NCBI GenBank assembly: GCA_037074765.1
Contig: JBAMDO010000220.1
Coordinates: forward strand, 1-64,000
Source: Mansonella perstans
Taxonomy: Eukaryota; Nematoda; Chromadorea; Rhabditida; Onchocercidae
Direction of reading: 5' to 3'
Length of the DNA: 64,000 nucleotides
The notes beneath the pieces were generated by a model. That model did not search any database, was not told the origin of the DNA, and was given only the letters and a program-made list of their open reading frames with translations. Positions 10,201-25,100 of the stretch are shown piece by piece (position 1 is the first letter of the stretch; each line of letters begins with the position of its first letter). Both the position numbers and the translations under genes were made by a program.

Positions 10201-13200
10201 ATGACTCTTCTGATTTACAAAAAAAAAAAAAACAAAAAAAAAACAAATACAATAAAAACTATTTTTAGAGCCTAGAAGAATATTATTATTTGTTAAGAAC
10301 TGGTAGCACTGACAGCAAGATACCTTAGTAAAGATGATTTGTTTCTGGGAGTCATACGAAGCAACAACAGTGTTACCCGTATCCTTTGCTACAGCAACGC
10401 CATTTCTTTCATCAATGAATTGAAAATGTCGCTTTCCATCTAATTCCTTCCATCCAGATATTCGTAGCGGTGAATTGAAGCAGATGATCTCGGAAAGAGC
10501 CACAGAAGGTACTGATGGTTTGATTACATCATCTACCGGTAGACGCAAGAATACACTGAGATACGGATTATTTCTGTCCCATACCTCAACACATCCCACA
10601 GTAATATTTCAAAACGATAACATTATAAAAAATATCGCAAAAATTTTTAGCTAAAGAAAAAAAGCAGTGTCAGGTTGCAAACAAATATTAAGCATGAAGG
10701 AATAAGATAAAATCAGAAGAATGTAGATCAAAATTTTTGGTCAAGAAAGAAAAAAAACTAGAAGAAAGGAAAGATTATTAACTCACCTTAAAAACAGTTT
10801 CACCAGAATCTTTCAGATGAATATCGAATGAACTATTAGCATTTCCAGCATGAATTTCTGTCAAATCAAAACTGCAGTAAAATATCAGTCGTTATGAAAA
10901 GCAATGATACAACAGGAAGGTAGGAGATCACAACAATTTAACCGAGTATGACTTATACAAAGTTTATTCTTTCTTAAAATTTTTGTTTCACTAAAAGTCT
11001 GTAAGCTGTGAATAAAAAGCTTCTTTATGATCATCATTACAGATAAAAATGAAGGAAACCGAAAACGTACACATATACATAAGTGTCCCCACTTTTTTCA
11101 GTCAGATTTTGAACTTAGGAACACTGATCAATTCTCTAACTCCCAGACCGTAAAAATATATGGAAAATTTTGAATGAATTTAAAATAGCACTCACCGATG
11201 AGGTCTGTAATTTAGTGAATGTTTTGCAGCATCGAATGGACGACCAAAGTGGTCTCGTGACTCAACATCGACGTGAAGACGGTAACCGAGAGGGAAAAAT
11301 TTCAATGGTTTTTCAAGCACTTCAGAACATTTCACCTTTAGATGGAGGGATACTACTGGAATAACCTGCAATTTTCATTTCCAAAAGTAAATGCTTCTAA
11401 TATTGCATAAATCAAAACGTAGCCAAGAATAAAAACACGTGTAGAAAATGCATTATGTCCAGAAGTTGAAAAATTTAGTTCACATTCATTAACTTCTAAT
11501 GGATATAGACTCATGTTCTGAATAATGATTTTTCCACTAAATAATACAACTGCACTATGCAAACTAATTTATATAACTCACGGAAACTGGTAAATATATA
11601 AGTTCCTTATGAGGATATTTTATTTCCTTCAATACCAAAGCTGCATCACCAACAGTGTGAGCTAGTAAAGTGCTGTTACTGTCACCGATAACTGATACAT
11701 ATGTCGAATGTTCAGGCAGTACCATAAATTGTACCGAGCTATCCTTTCTGAAAATATTAAATATGTTCACAACAGTGTCTTTTCTGTTTCTCCATTCATT
11801 TTATTATGAAAAGAAGAGCATAGTAAATGAAAGTTAGCGTGAACAATAAACAAATCAAAAGAAAACGTTTGAATTAGTGTCAAATAAATGATTTTGAACA
11901 ATGATCTGTAAATATTAGGGAAAAAATTGTATTACGCTCTGCACGATTAGCACATGTGGGTATATTTAATTAACAATGAGAACTGTGACCGCGAAATTAC
12001 CTGTTACTTTTCAAATCAAGTTCTGCATCCGGAGAGAGACGCAAGGCATGAGGATACCGTGCTGGAACTGCTAACTGCAAAGGTTCAACGACTGTTACTA
12101 TTAGCTGATCTTCAAAATGTTTGACATCCTCAAAGAATGCCTTCGAATTTTCAGAAGCAGTCACTAATACATGAATCACCGCTTGTCCAACTGCCAGTGC
12201 TTCCAGTTCTATTTGAAATCGATTTTCCGGTGATTCAACCACGAAAGCCTGCAAATAATGTTATCGTTAGAATTAAGATTAATTTGGCTAACGTTGGAAG
12301 ATAAAACATTTAAGATCTCTATGCGGCGTCTCCATAGGCACCCATTCAAGAAGTAGCAGTGAGCAGCAATTACTTACATCAACTGGTGATACGGCTTCAA
12401 TGATGCCTGGTGTAGCAATCCTCCACGAGATTTTTAATGGATATATTGCTCCACCGAATGAAAATGGTGTTTCATTTTCATTAAGACCATCAACGCGAGC
12501 CCAACCTTTCTGACCAACTTGAATCCGTGATGAAGAAAGCCGCATATGGATTCCGGTAAGCAAAACTGTTTTTACAACAACTTGATCCTATAATAATCGT
12601 CTGCATAAAGTATTTGCATTGCTAATATAACTCCGATCGTATTTATGAAAAAATTAGTCTGAAAGATGAAGATACTTCAATAGGTGGAACATTGTTGTCC
12701 AGATTAACAGAGCCTATGATTTTCGTATATCCAACTGCTTTGCTTGTTATCAGCCCATCTGATTCCACAACAGCTATTGACGTATCATTGAGATGATACC
12801 GCACAGATGGTAATGGCTGAGGTCCACCAGATATTTCTAACTGCAATGATGCCTCTCTTTTCAAACATTTGGCATTTACTAACAAAAATATTCCTAGAAG
12901 AAATGCTTGACTGTATTAAGTCTTCGCCTATATATATATATATATATGTATGTAAAATTGGCTTATTCCAAAAACTGAGTTCGCTCTTTCAAATTCCGAT
13001 ATTCATTAATTTTACGAATGAAATGAATGAAAAACAGTATTCACAGGTATAAAATGGATGAGTTTGTTTTGTTAAAAAATATTAGGCCAATATCAAGTAA
13101 ATAAATTGTGATACCTGGAAAACAGAATCAGGAATAAGAGTTATTAGTTTCGGTTGCAATTGCAACGGTGCATATACTTGAATGCTATGAGACTGACTTT

Positions 13201-16200
13201 GTAATATCCGTCCATTGGCACGTCGAGCGGAAGCGCGAAGTATTACAACACCAACAACATCACCACGCACAATGTAATGTAGAGCATCAATTCTTAAATA
13301 ATTGTTTCATGATAATTTAGAAATTTACACTCTTAACAGTGAGTAGCATGTGTAGTATATAACTCAAAAAAAAAAAAAAAAAAAAAAAAAGAAAAAAACT
13401 CTTTTCGAATGAAAAATGCAATAAAGCGGAGAAAAAAAGTAAAATACCTGGTTATTGCTAAAATATTGGATGATGCATTCAGCTGCACATTCATGATATC
13501 AGCATCATCCGTTACGAAGAAAAGACCTTCCATATCACGAACTTTAAGCTGCAGTTCTTGTTCAGTGTTCAACGCCATCTAAAACAGAATGTCCTATTAT
13601 AAAAATGATTTACGAATAAAAAGCAATACATTAGAAGAACAATTAATGGTGAGAACTGATATTTTGGTTGGCTAAAATCAGAAGATTCGGATCATTTCGC
13701 GAATTGCTTTAGAACTGGGAAAAAAAACGTAATTAAGGAGGAGAACAATGTTCTAAAAGTCTAAGAAATGGGGAATTTGGAAATAACGGAACTTACAAAT
13801 CCGGGTGCTTCGATTAAAATCTCTTCGACATCAGTGACCGAAATCGTAGCTGTGAAGTTTTGATTGAGACATAAATCCAAAAACTGGAGCATCGATTTAC
13901 CAACAAATAATGGATGCACCTTTAAAAGATGATACCATAAGATTATAGAAAGCGCAACGGTATGGTATAGCTGTGTTTAAAATAAAAGTGCTGCAATAGT
14001 ATTCAGTGGTAGTAACTACAATTACCAAATTAATCGAGCTCATGGATAATTTACTAACTTGTGTAACACCACTGGACATCTCAGCATCCACTACGCTGGA
14101 ATCATAAGCTATCAAAGCAAAATGTCCTGAACCATGTTCTAGCCGAATATCTTTTGAAGCACTCCTCTCGTTTAACAGTACGACCGCAGGTGGCACTGCT
14201 TCCGCATTTAGGACCAAGTCTGCTGGCATCTTAATTCGCAACTCTTGCGGTAAATGAAATTGTTTCCCTCCAACCTTATATTCACGCGTCCATGCAATAA
14301 TTTCCACTGTACCAACAACTCCACGTGGCCTTAGAATTCCACGTGCTAAACATCGGTTTAGAAGTGGTTTAGAAGTTATATACTTGAATATGAAGACAAG
14401 AAAAGAAAGAGATCATTCCTTGACTTATTGACTTGAATAAATCCCCTGATAGCTCTCGAAACTGTTAGCACTATTTAATGGCAGAAATAACATATTAATT
14501 ACAATTCTTCCACATCTTATCAAGTGCTAGTCAAAAATATTAATGGGATCCAGAAATACAGATGCATAAGTAAGTTTAGCAAGAACTACCTTCACTTAAT
14601 TCGTTTCCCTTATCTTCGTCCACATGCGCTAAATTTTTATTATTTACTTCCCAGTTCACTTTCAGAGAAGTTAATGAATCAAGCTGCTTCTCCAATCCCA
14701 TTGATGGTCCTGATTCACAGTGCCCAAAAGCTGACACTGTTAAAGTAGATGACTCACTGTAGCTAGCAGCACGCTACAATATATAAACTAAGTATAGAGA
14801 TTTTTCCTTACTCAACTTTCTTGAGCAAAAGAAGGAATATTTCCAGATACAGCAAATTAAGAACTCCAGGAAGAAAAACAATACTAAAAGAACACAAACC
14901 ACATTTTTTGGACATTTATTCTGACGAGGCCTTAACAAAGATAATGATAGCCGAGTAGGAACACCACAACAAATTCTTAATTTTGTTTCAGCCATAGCAG
15001 GTAATGGATTTGTGGAAGAAGCTTCATTACCAACAACAACGACAATAAGCTGAAAATTAAAGCTATATTTTATTCTAGAATAATAACTTTCTCCAACAAC
15101 ACCGATTCTTCCAACATTAACGATTACAATTAGCGAATGACCTTATATGTGCTTTACATCTTAAAAAAATTCTTTTACATTTTTGTAACCATTTATCAAA
15201 GATGAGCCAATGAATTATTGAACATATTTTGACTGGTATAATATAAAACTTACCATATCTCCTTTATTATTCTTACATGTGGCAATAATTTGTCCATCCT
15301 GAGAATAATAATCACTACTAACAATCAAATCTGATGAGTCACTGTAGATCACTGCAAAGTAACATTCGTTAAAATATGAAAATTGGGTCCAGAACTCATC
15401 ATAGTTATGTAAAGATGAATTAACAAATTACATTTTGAATAATATTTCGATGGGTCCAGAATCCATGGCCTTGGACCACCAGATGTACGGATAAAAAAAC
15501 TGCTGCCGAGCATAACAAATACTTCTGCTGGTGTTTCCAGCTAAAAAATTCGTTAAATTGGTCAATATGAAAACCACATGCACTTGAATACCTTACCTTT
15601 CCTCAGAACAAGCAATGAAAGGTGGTCGTTATTAGTATTGACATTCAAATCCAATAAAATAGTTCGAATACACGATATGCCTGAAGAACAAACCTTCAAC
15701 GATGAATAAGCAGAAATCTGAATCGATGCAGACATATTACCAAACTGAACGGTTGCAATGGTATCACCAGAAGCAACAGCAGTAAGTGCAAAGCCGCAAC
15801 AACCATCATCGTATGAAGGCATTCTTCTACAGTCACCTGAATATTTATATATTCGCACTGACATTCATACAAATTAAATACCTTTTTTTCAAATATCCAA
15901 ATATATCAAACCTGATTCCATCCGAAAAATGTCACCATCCTTTATTTTCATTGATAAATCCACACGACGACAATCGGATATAGTCACTTTTTTATCTTCT
16001 GAACGAGCGTAAAGAGAAATATACAGGATTAATTCATTACCAACCTGAAATATATCAACTGGACAAATCTGATCGTACATGTAATACAACTTTGTTTTTT
16101 GCAGTGTTACACAGTCTATTACTTTTCATGTCCAGAATATACTCATATCCTTAGTTGTTGCTTTAGTACATATTATATGTGTAAAACCTTTGCACTTTAA

Positions 16201-19200
16201 AGTAAACCATTAAGTGAATGAAATTTTGCTTGTTTGCAACGAAGGAAATTTTTATTATTCTGAACATTTGGAAATATTTAATTCATTTAATATACCTCAG
16301 CTTCTAAATGCGATTTGCCGAAAGCAATTCCGACTGGCTGTAAAACCTGAACAATTGCTTTTCCAAAATGAGCACTATTCTGTGCATCCTGTGCAGTCAC
16401 CTCTGTTTTGCCGAGATTTCCAGTCAGCAGAACTCCACTGGAATCTACTGAAGCAACTTCTGGATTTACACTTGTCCATGTAAACGTCCCGGTACCACCT
16501 CGTGCCTGAAATAAATTCTGTCATTTATGATAATGATAGCACTGGTGCTGAAATGATATCTGTAATATATTAATCGTAATATTTAAAATATATTGCAAGA
16601 AACAAACCAAAAGTTTTTTAGAATGAATCTTTTTAGCATCGATGTATGGAAAAACGACGAGTGGCGGTATTACTTCAACCGGCTCTGATATCACTGCAGT
16701 TACTTCATTCTTTACCGATGGCGATACTTTCAACTCTCCTTCCTGTAAGACAGAAAATTTCAGTACTTTAAAGATCTTTATGTTCGCCAGCACGTGGACG
16801 ATCTATAAATAAAGTGCAGTGAGATACGAATATGCATTGACTTCTTGATAAAAGCTACAGTCTTCCGCGTGATATTTGAAACTACCCGATAATATTAGAA
16901 AATCTAACCGAACTCATAACTGATATGAATGCTGCTCGCAATTTCGCAGTTCCACTCTTTATAGCTTTCACATTAAAATAGGATCCATTGCGTGATTTAC
17001 TAATCACTTTGAAGTATTCTTCGGGAATAAAACTTTCGAACATCGCATTCTGTAAGGTATATTACCAAAAGCTATATGCAGCAGAAAATAAAGAAAACAT
17101 CAGGAAAAAAAAAAAACAACGTTCTTTACGACAAAATACAAAAACTATAAAGAACCTCTGAGATATAAATGACATTACTATCAGCATCAGTCACAACAAA
17201 AAAAATGTCATAATTGTGTCCTCTTTGCAGATACCATAAATCACCGCTTATTTTGATATATAAACTAGATGGTTCAACAACATGAATGCGCGCAGATGGA
17301 GGTTTTACAGCATTCAATGATTTGACGTCTGAAAAATGAAGAAGCGATGTTTTTGCATCAGAGCCATAAATCAGAAAGCTCAAAATTTCAGAAAATAAAC
17401 TGAAAAGACCATCTTCAGACAACACATTTATATGCATTCCATATCATTCCTAGATCGGCAAAACAAAAAACCCAGATAAAATAGCAAATACAAATGTACC
17501 AAAGACTTATAAATGAACAAAAGACTAAGTTGAAAACTTGTTGTATGTGATAATGACAGTCGAAAAATGATAAGTGGCACAGATTTATTTTACATTAAAA
17601 AAAATCTAACTTTCGTCAATCAGCGATATTTCGGTTGTTCCATAACTTATGGCTGTAACCGTTGACGATAATGAATTCAATGAACAAATAGCTACATCCT
17701 TAATTGATAGCTGATATTGCCTTGATGGTAAGTGTACAGCTACAACATAAAAAATAGAAGTGTTGCAATAAAACAATATATTCGAATTCATAAAATAAAT
17801 GAGAGCGTATAAATGAAAAGCTGTAAATGAATAAGACATAAAATTCCTACCTTCCGTACCGCTTTGTTTAATTATTTCTGCAGTATAGTGTACACGTGAT
17901 CCAAGCGGAAGAAATAAATCTTGAGAAGGTAACAGCAAGAGATTCGCGACTACTGTGAAATCCACGCTTTGAGGCTTCACATCCTTGAAGAAATATAATT
18001 GGTCACTACATTAAGCGATAGCAAATACTGTACCTATTGATATAAGAAAAATAAATATCACAAAAGCAACGATAACTAACCTTAAAATGAGATTCAGCTA
18101 GCTTCACCTTCAGAACAGCAGCACCCGTAGATATACCCTCAACTAATATCACGTAGCCTGGAAATAGAAAACATCAGAAGACATCTATATTGGCGAACTT
18201 CTTATTTCTTCAGTAATATATTTTTTATTCTATCAGCATCTACAAATATGAAACATGGTTTGTGCATAAAGGTAAAAAAATAAAAATCCAGCACTGTCCA
18301 TATAATAACAGTATAAGTGAATTAATCCATATTTCTTGTATAATATCCTTTTTCCCAACTTGATAAATGAAAAAATAAATCTTGGACGAAATAAAAACCA
18401 ACCGCGTTTTTTATTTTCTTCCAAGAAACGCACGCCATCAGGTGCTTCATATTTTGACTGCGAAAATGGTACAATGCGAAGAGGTTTTTCAGATAAAGAA
18501 GATGATTCCAAATGCCATTCAAATGGAATTTTTCCAATACTGGTAAACATATCACCTATAAATTCTTCATTCAAATTTTCAACTGAATGTTTTATTTTTA
18601 AATGCTTCATTTTATTTAGGTTTCCACAACAACTTGCGAGAGAGTTGGCATTAAAATATCTGTAAAGAAAAAATTTTATTCGATGGTAATGCTCGCACGA
18701 TGTTCAAGCATATATCAAAACTAAAAAATAAAAGGCAGAAAATGAAGGGTAACCTCCAGCATTTAACTTCATTCTCTAAAACAAAGTCATTAGTATTACA
18801 AAAACATATCACCTCGAATTTCGCCTTCATAAGTTGCTACTTTCAAGAACACTATTACCCTATTCTAAAAATCCATAATACAATCACCGCTTGAAATTAA
18901 GGCAATATCACATCTATCAAGCACTAATTAGTAATCTAAGATCTTTTAGAGCAAAATTTAACCATTCTAATTATCAAAATATCTTATTGGAAGCGGTCAA
19001 GAATTTAATCACTAAAGGAAATACTAATCAAAGATCAGACAACATAATTTTTCTTCCTTTTTTCTAGCTTACTTATAATCAAAAATTTAGAAATAACAAG
19101 TAATTTTCAACCTTCAGCATTGAATGCATGCACAACAATTTTTGCTGGTGATGCATCTAGAAACAAAACTTTCGTAGTGGTTGCAACTGATATGCTTCGT

Positions 19201-20200
19201 ATAACATCAACTGTCACGCCACAGCTTAAAACTATACCAGCATCTGTAAAAAGAATCAAGTATTTGTAGCAAAGCTTTTGTGAAATCTCTTTTTCTCTCT
19301 TCTTGCAGATGAAACTGTAAATTCAGCAGATAACGCACTTTTATCAATATGAAGAATTCTTCTATATTAAAAGAAAGTTAACTGAATATTTTTTCTGAAA
19401 TTTCATTTTAATTGGTATGTTCAAAAACCAGAATAATAGTCCAGAAAAGCAACCAAAATCAACAAAAAACCTATAATATAATGACAAAGAGAATATGAGG
19501 CATAAGATCATCACTAAAATTAAAGAAATTCCTAACAACAACCAAATCTGGAAGACTGCAAGCATAAATCTCAAAACGCAAATATTACCGCAAGCAAAAT
19601 TTGAACTTTTCCTCAATTTTTGCATTTCTGAAATTTAGTTGACAAAGTGACTTAAATAAGTATAACCTTTATCTTCAGCAAAAACGACAGCCATCCGCTC
19701 TTCAGCATACTTCGAAGTTGCTGTAATCTGAGCTTTTGCTGAACATCCTTTCGTTCCTACTGGATTCACCGCTTTTACTGATATAATATCTGGTCGAGTT
19801 GATTTCCTAAAATGGTCACTTTTAACTATTCTGCGCTATCTACTAACCAAAATGTAGCATCGCTCATTCCGGATTTTAATCGTAAATTAAAGCAAATACC
19901 TTATTAAATTATGAGCAACTAATTTCTTTTTATATAAAATATTCGTTTTAGCCACTCATTTCTTTAACTAACCTAAAGAACTTAAACTCAATAATTTTGT
20001 AAAATATGTCATGATATATGCATATATACCTACCATATGAAGCAACCATTTGCTGGATCACTGACGATTAAGTCAAAGATCACTTGAGCACTGGGATGAT
20101 AAGGTAATAATACCCGTGGAACATTTAACCGATAACCGTCTATCAGCAATACTGAATACCATAATAATAACCAAAGCAATAAACGGTTAAACCCAAACAT
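7296..20200 (-). CDS. npp-12: Nuclear pore membrane glycoprotein 210 (gp210)
   Basis: Integral pore-membrane nucleoporin; most of it lies in the perinuclear lumen, with one C-terminal helix and a short pore-facing tail. About 1,810 aa (human NUP210 1,887). Exons: 20200-20034, 19806-19667, 19243-19112, 18555-18403, 18157-18081, 17983-17851, 17740-17611, 17328-17156, 17049-16909, 16742-16608, 16505-16296, 16044-15912, 15836-15694, 15540-15432, 15351-15254, 15049-14900, 14752-14590, 14345-14059, 13919-13797, 13578-13448, 13292-13115, 12840-12676, 12587-12378, 12248-12001, 11747-11582, 11365-11196, 10871-10787, about 10605-10324, 9969-9840, 9472-9341, 8998-8889, 8765-8547, 8376-8235, 8116-8015, about 7468-7296. 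Nearly all phases agree. Seen: signal peptide (residues 1-22), YRLNVPRVLLP, CFIWKSTRPDI, GGTGTFTWTS, GGPRPWILDPSKYY (about 640), SGGPQPLPS (about 1037), TM helix at about 1735-1756, tail ending HLRRRHW. All match gp210 in order. The exon near 10605 lacks an AG acceptor. Confidence 0.96.
20034..20200 (-). other. npp-12: First exon and signal peptide of NUP210
   Basis: ATG at 20200 opens MFGFNRLLLWLLLWYSVLL..., a classic hydrophobic signal peptide, followed at once by the start of the gp210 luminal domain (YRLNVPRVLLPYHPS). This fixes the start codon and shows the gene is complete at its 5' end. The donor is CATATG|GTAGGT. The upstream 20201-20930 stretch should contain the promoter; no TATA box or SL RNA sequence is obvious. 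Confidence 0.93.
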
Positions 20201-22150
20201 CTATCTGAAAAATATATATATGCACTATAAAATGTTACGCACACACTGACCTATTCTAATCGTTTGAAAGTGTCGATTAACGTGTCTTCATAACATTCCG
20301 AATCATTTAATGCCATCAAAATGTTGCACTTTCAACTAATTTCAACTAATACAATTCGAACTTTCAAATACCTTCAATAAACAAAAAAAAAAATTTTTGT
20401 AATACTTAACTGTTGTATGTTAATTACTTGTCAATTCGGACAATCAGTAAATTAACTGACAAGCAATTTGTTTTTTTCCTAAAGAATTAAATTAATCAAT
20501 TCAATATTATATGAACTATATAAAATTCAAAATGAACAAAATTTTGAAAGAAAAAAACTCTAAATTTGAGAATTAAACAGAGGAAATTTAACTCCAAAGT
20601 TGAAATGTTAAAATTACCAAGATTCTTAACTGGTAATGGAAGATCTAAATCTTAAAGAAATGAATGGATTTATGATATACATGAATTTAAAAGAAGGGTT
20701 CAGAACATGAAATGATACGTCAGTCAGTTAGAACAGAACATAAAATTAAAACCTCAGAAATTTGGATAAGACGCGCAACTGTAATTTGGAAATGGTACCT
20801 AATAAGTTCATAACCGGGCCGTGAAACACCGGAAAACCCTGATTTACTTGATGCATTGAGATAGTGAATGTACGTTTACATCGGGTGTTTCCTCCGTGAG
20901 TTTGGATTTTTGCAATCAAGATTTTTGGTATGGGAATTTATTCATGCAATATTCAGTATGCAGTAATCGCAGAATTAGGATTTCAGGATATAATTTGAAA
21001 TTTTTCATCAAAACGATATGTTTGCTTCACAATATTTCTCGCACATTATCATGATATATTTTTCTGTTTTTGTTTTTTTTTTTGCAATACTTCCATTTTT
21101 TTAGAAATTTAAATCTCTTTAGTAGTATCAATTAATCACCATGTTGCTCCAGTCTTGTGTCTATTACCAGATAATTTCATAAAAGAGATTTTGGTTTCCC
21201 TGACAATTGTTTGTGTTGAATGGAATTACTTTTTCAATAGAATTATTCTAAGAATTGATTTGAACTACCGTATTCTTTAACATGATTAAGTTACAAACTT
21301 AATTCTCACTTGGTAATTAATGTCTAAGGAAGTAATTGCATTACAAATTTGATGCAAATAAGCTTGTAATTTTCAATAACGTAAATATAATTAATATGAA
21401 AAGGTAATAATTAGTTTATTAGTTCTTTAACATTATGCATAGTACATATATACGATTCGTATGGAAAATTTTAACAGACAGTTCGATTCTAATAATTAAC
21501 ATTTTTTGGATTTAATCAATAAAGCAAAGTTTCTTTAATGCAAGTTGTAACTTATGATGTAGGTGGTACATAAAATTTTATTAAGTAATTATGTTGTTTA
21601 TCAAGGAAATTTGTTTTTTTTTTCCGAAGACTTTCAACACAATAAAGTAACCATTATGTGAATAATTTCACAGCAATATTTAAAAAATCAATTTACATAA
21701 ATTCATTCAACAAATTTATTCCATTTTATATGTTAAATTAATCTTGATTGTCAATTTCATAAACCATTTCTAATACTAAGCTAATTTATGTCGGTATATT
21801 GTAATCTTTGATCTTTAATATCCTATATGCCATTATCAAAAAAGTTGAAGCAATCATCCACCATTTGATGTTCAAAAATCATACTATGTCTAGAATGTTG
21901 TAAGCCAAACGTACACTTATCTGCACTACAAAAAAGTTAGATTTATCCAGAAGTGTATCATTTTTATCATTTTTATCATTATCATCATTACAGCGTAACT
22001 CGATTTTTATTCACGCTTTGGATTTATTTTCCATCTTTTTCTTATCATCATTGTTCTCGTATTAAATGTGCTTACTACAACGCTCAATTACATCCTGTAT
22101 TTGCGCATAAATATCTTAGAAAGACTAAAGCAAAACAAGCATTCTAATTG
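20201..22150. other. Upstream region of NUP210, no gene seen
   Basis: A+T-rich with one G+C-richer stretch at about 20700-20930 close to the NUP210 start, a plausible promoter region. (ATC)n-like imperfect repeats occur near 21957-21990. No exon chain could be supported. Confidence 0.4.
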
Positions 22151-25100
22151 TAAATCCTCCCATCAAAAATGAAGGGAGTGAGTTATGAAAAGATTTATGC
22201 CAACAGATATAACTCAATACGAGATTTTATCCGCGGAAGAAATCCACAACATATCCTGTACATAGGAAATTAAAGACATGAAAGGATTGCTGTCGATACT
22301 GCTTTCTGGCTAACTCCAACTTCGTATACAATATTCTCCTATTCTCCGAATCTTATTTTATATTAAAGTTTTTCTACCGTTATTGTTCATTTTGAGCGTG
22401 GGTCATTCAATTCTTATATCGGTAAACTGTACTGCTGTTTCTTTAAACCGGAATGCCATCTTATCATAACAAACGGAAAAACACGTAAGCTTACATTCCC
22501 TAAAATTAATATATCGAGTTTTCAAATTAACAAATCAAATCCAAATCCTTGTTCATAATCCAAAGGAAAGGATCTTTCACAACACATCGACTTATTGATG
22601 AAAGCGATGTTAAGAATCCGTGGCAGAATGCGTCAGGCATACTTTGACTTTTTTGAGCAACCATATTTAGGAGTTGAACTATGATTATGATCTAATGTGC
22701 ATTTGTTAACTTCTTAGTAGTTCAAACGAGTTTTTGTAACATATCATTTGTTATTGTGATATATCATGTGGCGTAGTTAAAATTTTTCAATTGAATAATG
22801 TGGAATATACCGGAAGTATGAACTTATGCCCTATTCGTAATCAGGGTTAAAGGAAGAAGATGTCTTGTTAAAATATCGCTTAAAAAATGTTAAAAATAAG
22901 TGCCGTTATAGTTTTCTCGGATCCATGCATTTCTCGGATTAAAGATGCGACGATATACCATCGGAAATGAAATTGCACCGAAGTGATTAGACTGCCAAAA
23001 CGAAATGCATCCAAATAATCGCAAATACTGTTGAATTAGTATATGAAAAAATATTATTCGAGAAAAATTCTTCCGTGGAAATGATACTGATCCCAAGTTT
23101 TTGGCAAATTTCATGTGCCTTACAATGTGAGTACAAATAAAAACTGAAAAAGTATAGGAAATCAGAGAGGGAAGAAGAAATTTAAGTTGAGGGGATTTGA
23201 ATTAATTTTTGTCGAATTCATTCGAGCTTATCAAGATAGCAAATGTTCCGTAGAACATCAGTTATTAAAAGAAAGCTTGCTGGCTAATATTTGTTAACCC
23301 TAAAAAATACAAGCAATGCTTGCACGTCAAATTATCTGTGCGTCATTGTTTGATAGTTAAGTAAGGACACATTAGGTAATTCTTCAAATCGGTAAATGCT
23401 AAAATTGCGTAAGACATTGGCAGTTTGAGCGTGAAATAGACATAAATTACGAATAGAATTCCGACTACGGTACCGCGATGATTTTTTGGGCAAGTAATTC
23501 ATGCAGTCTTAGCTGAAATGGGAAAATCTTCCAAAAGTTTTATCGCACAGTCGACTATTTGAGCAAATTTTATATATATCTGACAAAAAATTTGCGAAAC
23601 TGCAAATGTACTTCGCGGACTAAAAATATTCCAACTCATAATTTATTTCAGCTTTTTTGCTTAGCAACCAACAAGATTGCTTGATAAAATTAGCAGATTA
23701 TAATGATACAGGTATAGTGAATGTAAATACTAGCATCGGCATCAAGATGTGTTCGATTCCTCATTCTTCTTCATCAAATTTGAGATGAATTGAAATTCTA
23801 ATCTGTTTTTGATGCTATTAAAACAATTGGCTTAATTATTTAAATAATACAGAAAGATGATAATGCAGCCTTCTGCCAATGTATTCGTTATTGTTGAAGC
23901 TTCGTTCACTGAATTACCTCTGTAAAAATACTTAAGGAGGAAAAGTAATGTTGAGACGCTAAGATTCCTGATTAATTTTGTTAAAAGGGTGTGCAGAGCG
24001 AATAATTTAATAATTCAGTAGCAGCTGCGAAATTTTTCTCTCCCGTCGTATCAAGATGATGTCATAATTATTAAAGTAAAGAATTAAATTAAATATTTGC
24101 TGTGATATTTTGACTTTTCCTGGCAGTACTATTTTTCAAAAAGAAATTATGAAATCAACAAGTAAATTCTTATTTTAGCATATTTATTTACAAAAGAATA
24201 GGATAATAAAATTAACTTTTTTCACTGCTTCAGCAGATTTTGAGCTTCTAGTTGCTCTTGAAATAATATGAATACTTCGTTGACCTGAGAAACATGGACC
24301 ACTAACCAATACATCGAAATGTTTCTGTAAATATACCAAGAAATTTAGAGTCAAATATTTCCGTGCACTTTTTTGAGTTATAAATTTTATTTTTTTGCCA
24401 AATAATATAGATCGTTTTGCAATATTAATTCTTTTACTCAGGTCAGAAATAAGTGAAAGTCAGCCCTAGTTCACAATGTTTCTAGGAACTTTTTTGATAA
24501 ATATTTGATAATTATACATGTCGATAATTATATATCAGCATAATTAACCCCAACTGCAATTGCACTTTTGGCTACTTTAATGAACAGAACGAACTTTTGC
24601 TAATTGCTGGCTTGCCATCAGAGCTTGCTTATTTATGCTATTTTAGACGACAAGCAACATGCATGTACGCATTTACCAATTAGTCATAATTCTATATTTT
24701 TTGCTGCACTGAACAGTCCAAAAATTCAATCAGGCACAAATGTACATTTCAGCTGCCAAAAATTACTGAAATTTTGCGCATTCCTGAAATTTTTTTTTTT
24801 TTAATTTTTAAATTTTGAGACATAAGCTCCTCTCTCATTTGTCCATGCCCAACATTCCTTCCCTTCTACAATTTTTACTTGGACATTTTACCCTAGCAAT
24901 TCCTCCAACCTCCTCTCCGACTTCTCTAAGCAAGTTAGTATTTTCATGCTAAAAATTGTTGTTAATCAACGCATTATTCTTTCATGTTTGATATTTTTGC
25001 TTAAATTTAGCACACTCTGCTATCATTCTTGCAAAATTTTTCTTGCTGTAATTCACCATCAGCAATAAGCCTTTGAATTATTTATCAGAGAGAAATGCAA

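Noticed and set aside
18233..18400. Extension of the NUP210 exon reading past 18403
   Set aside because: Translation beyond the CGCG|GTTGG donor is Phe/Tyr-rich intron sequence; the next exon (18157-18081) joins in phase.
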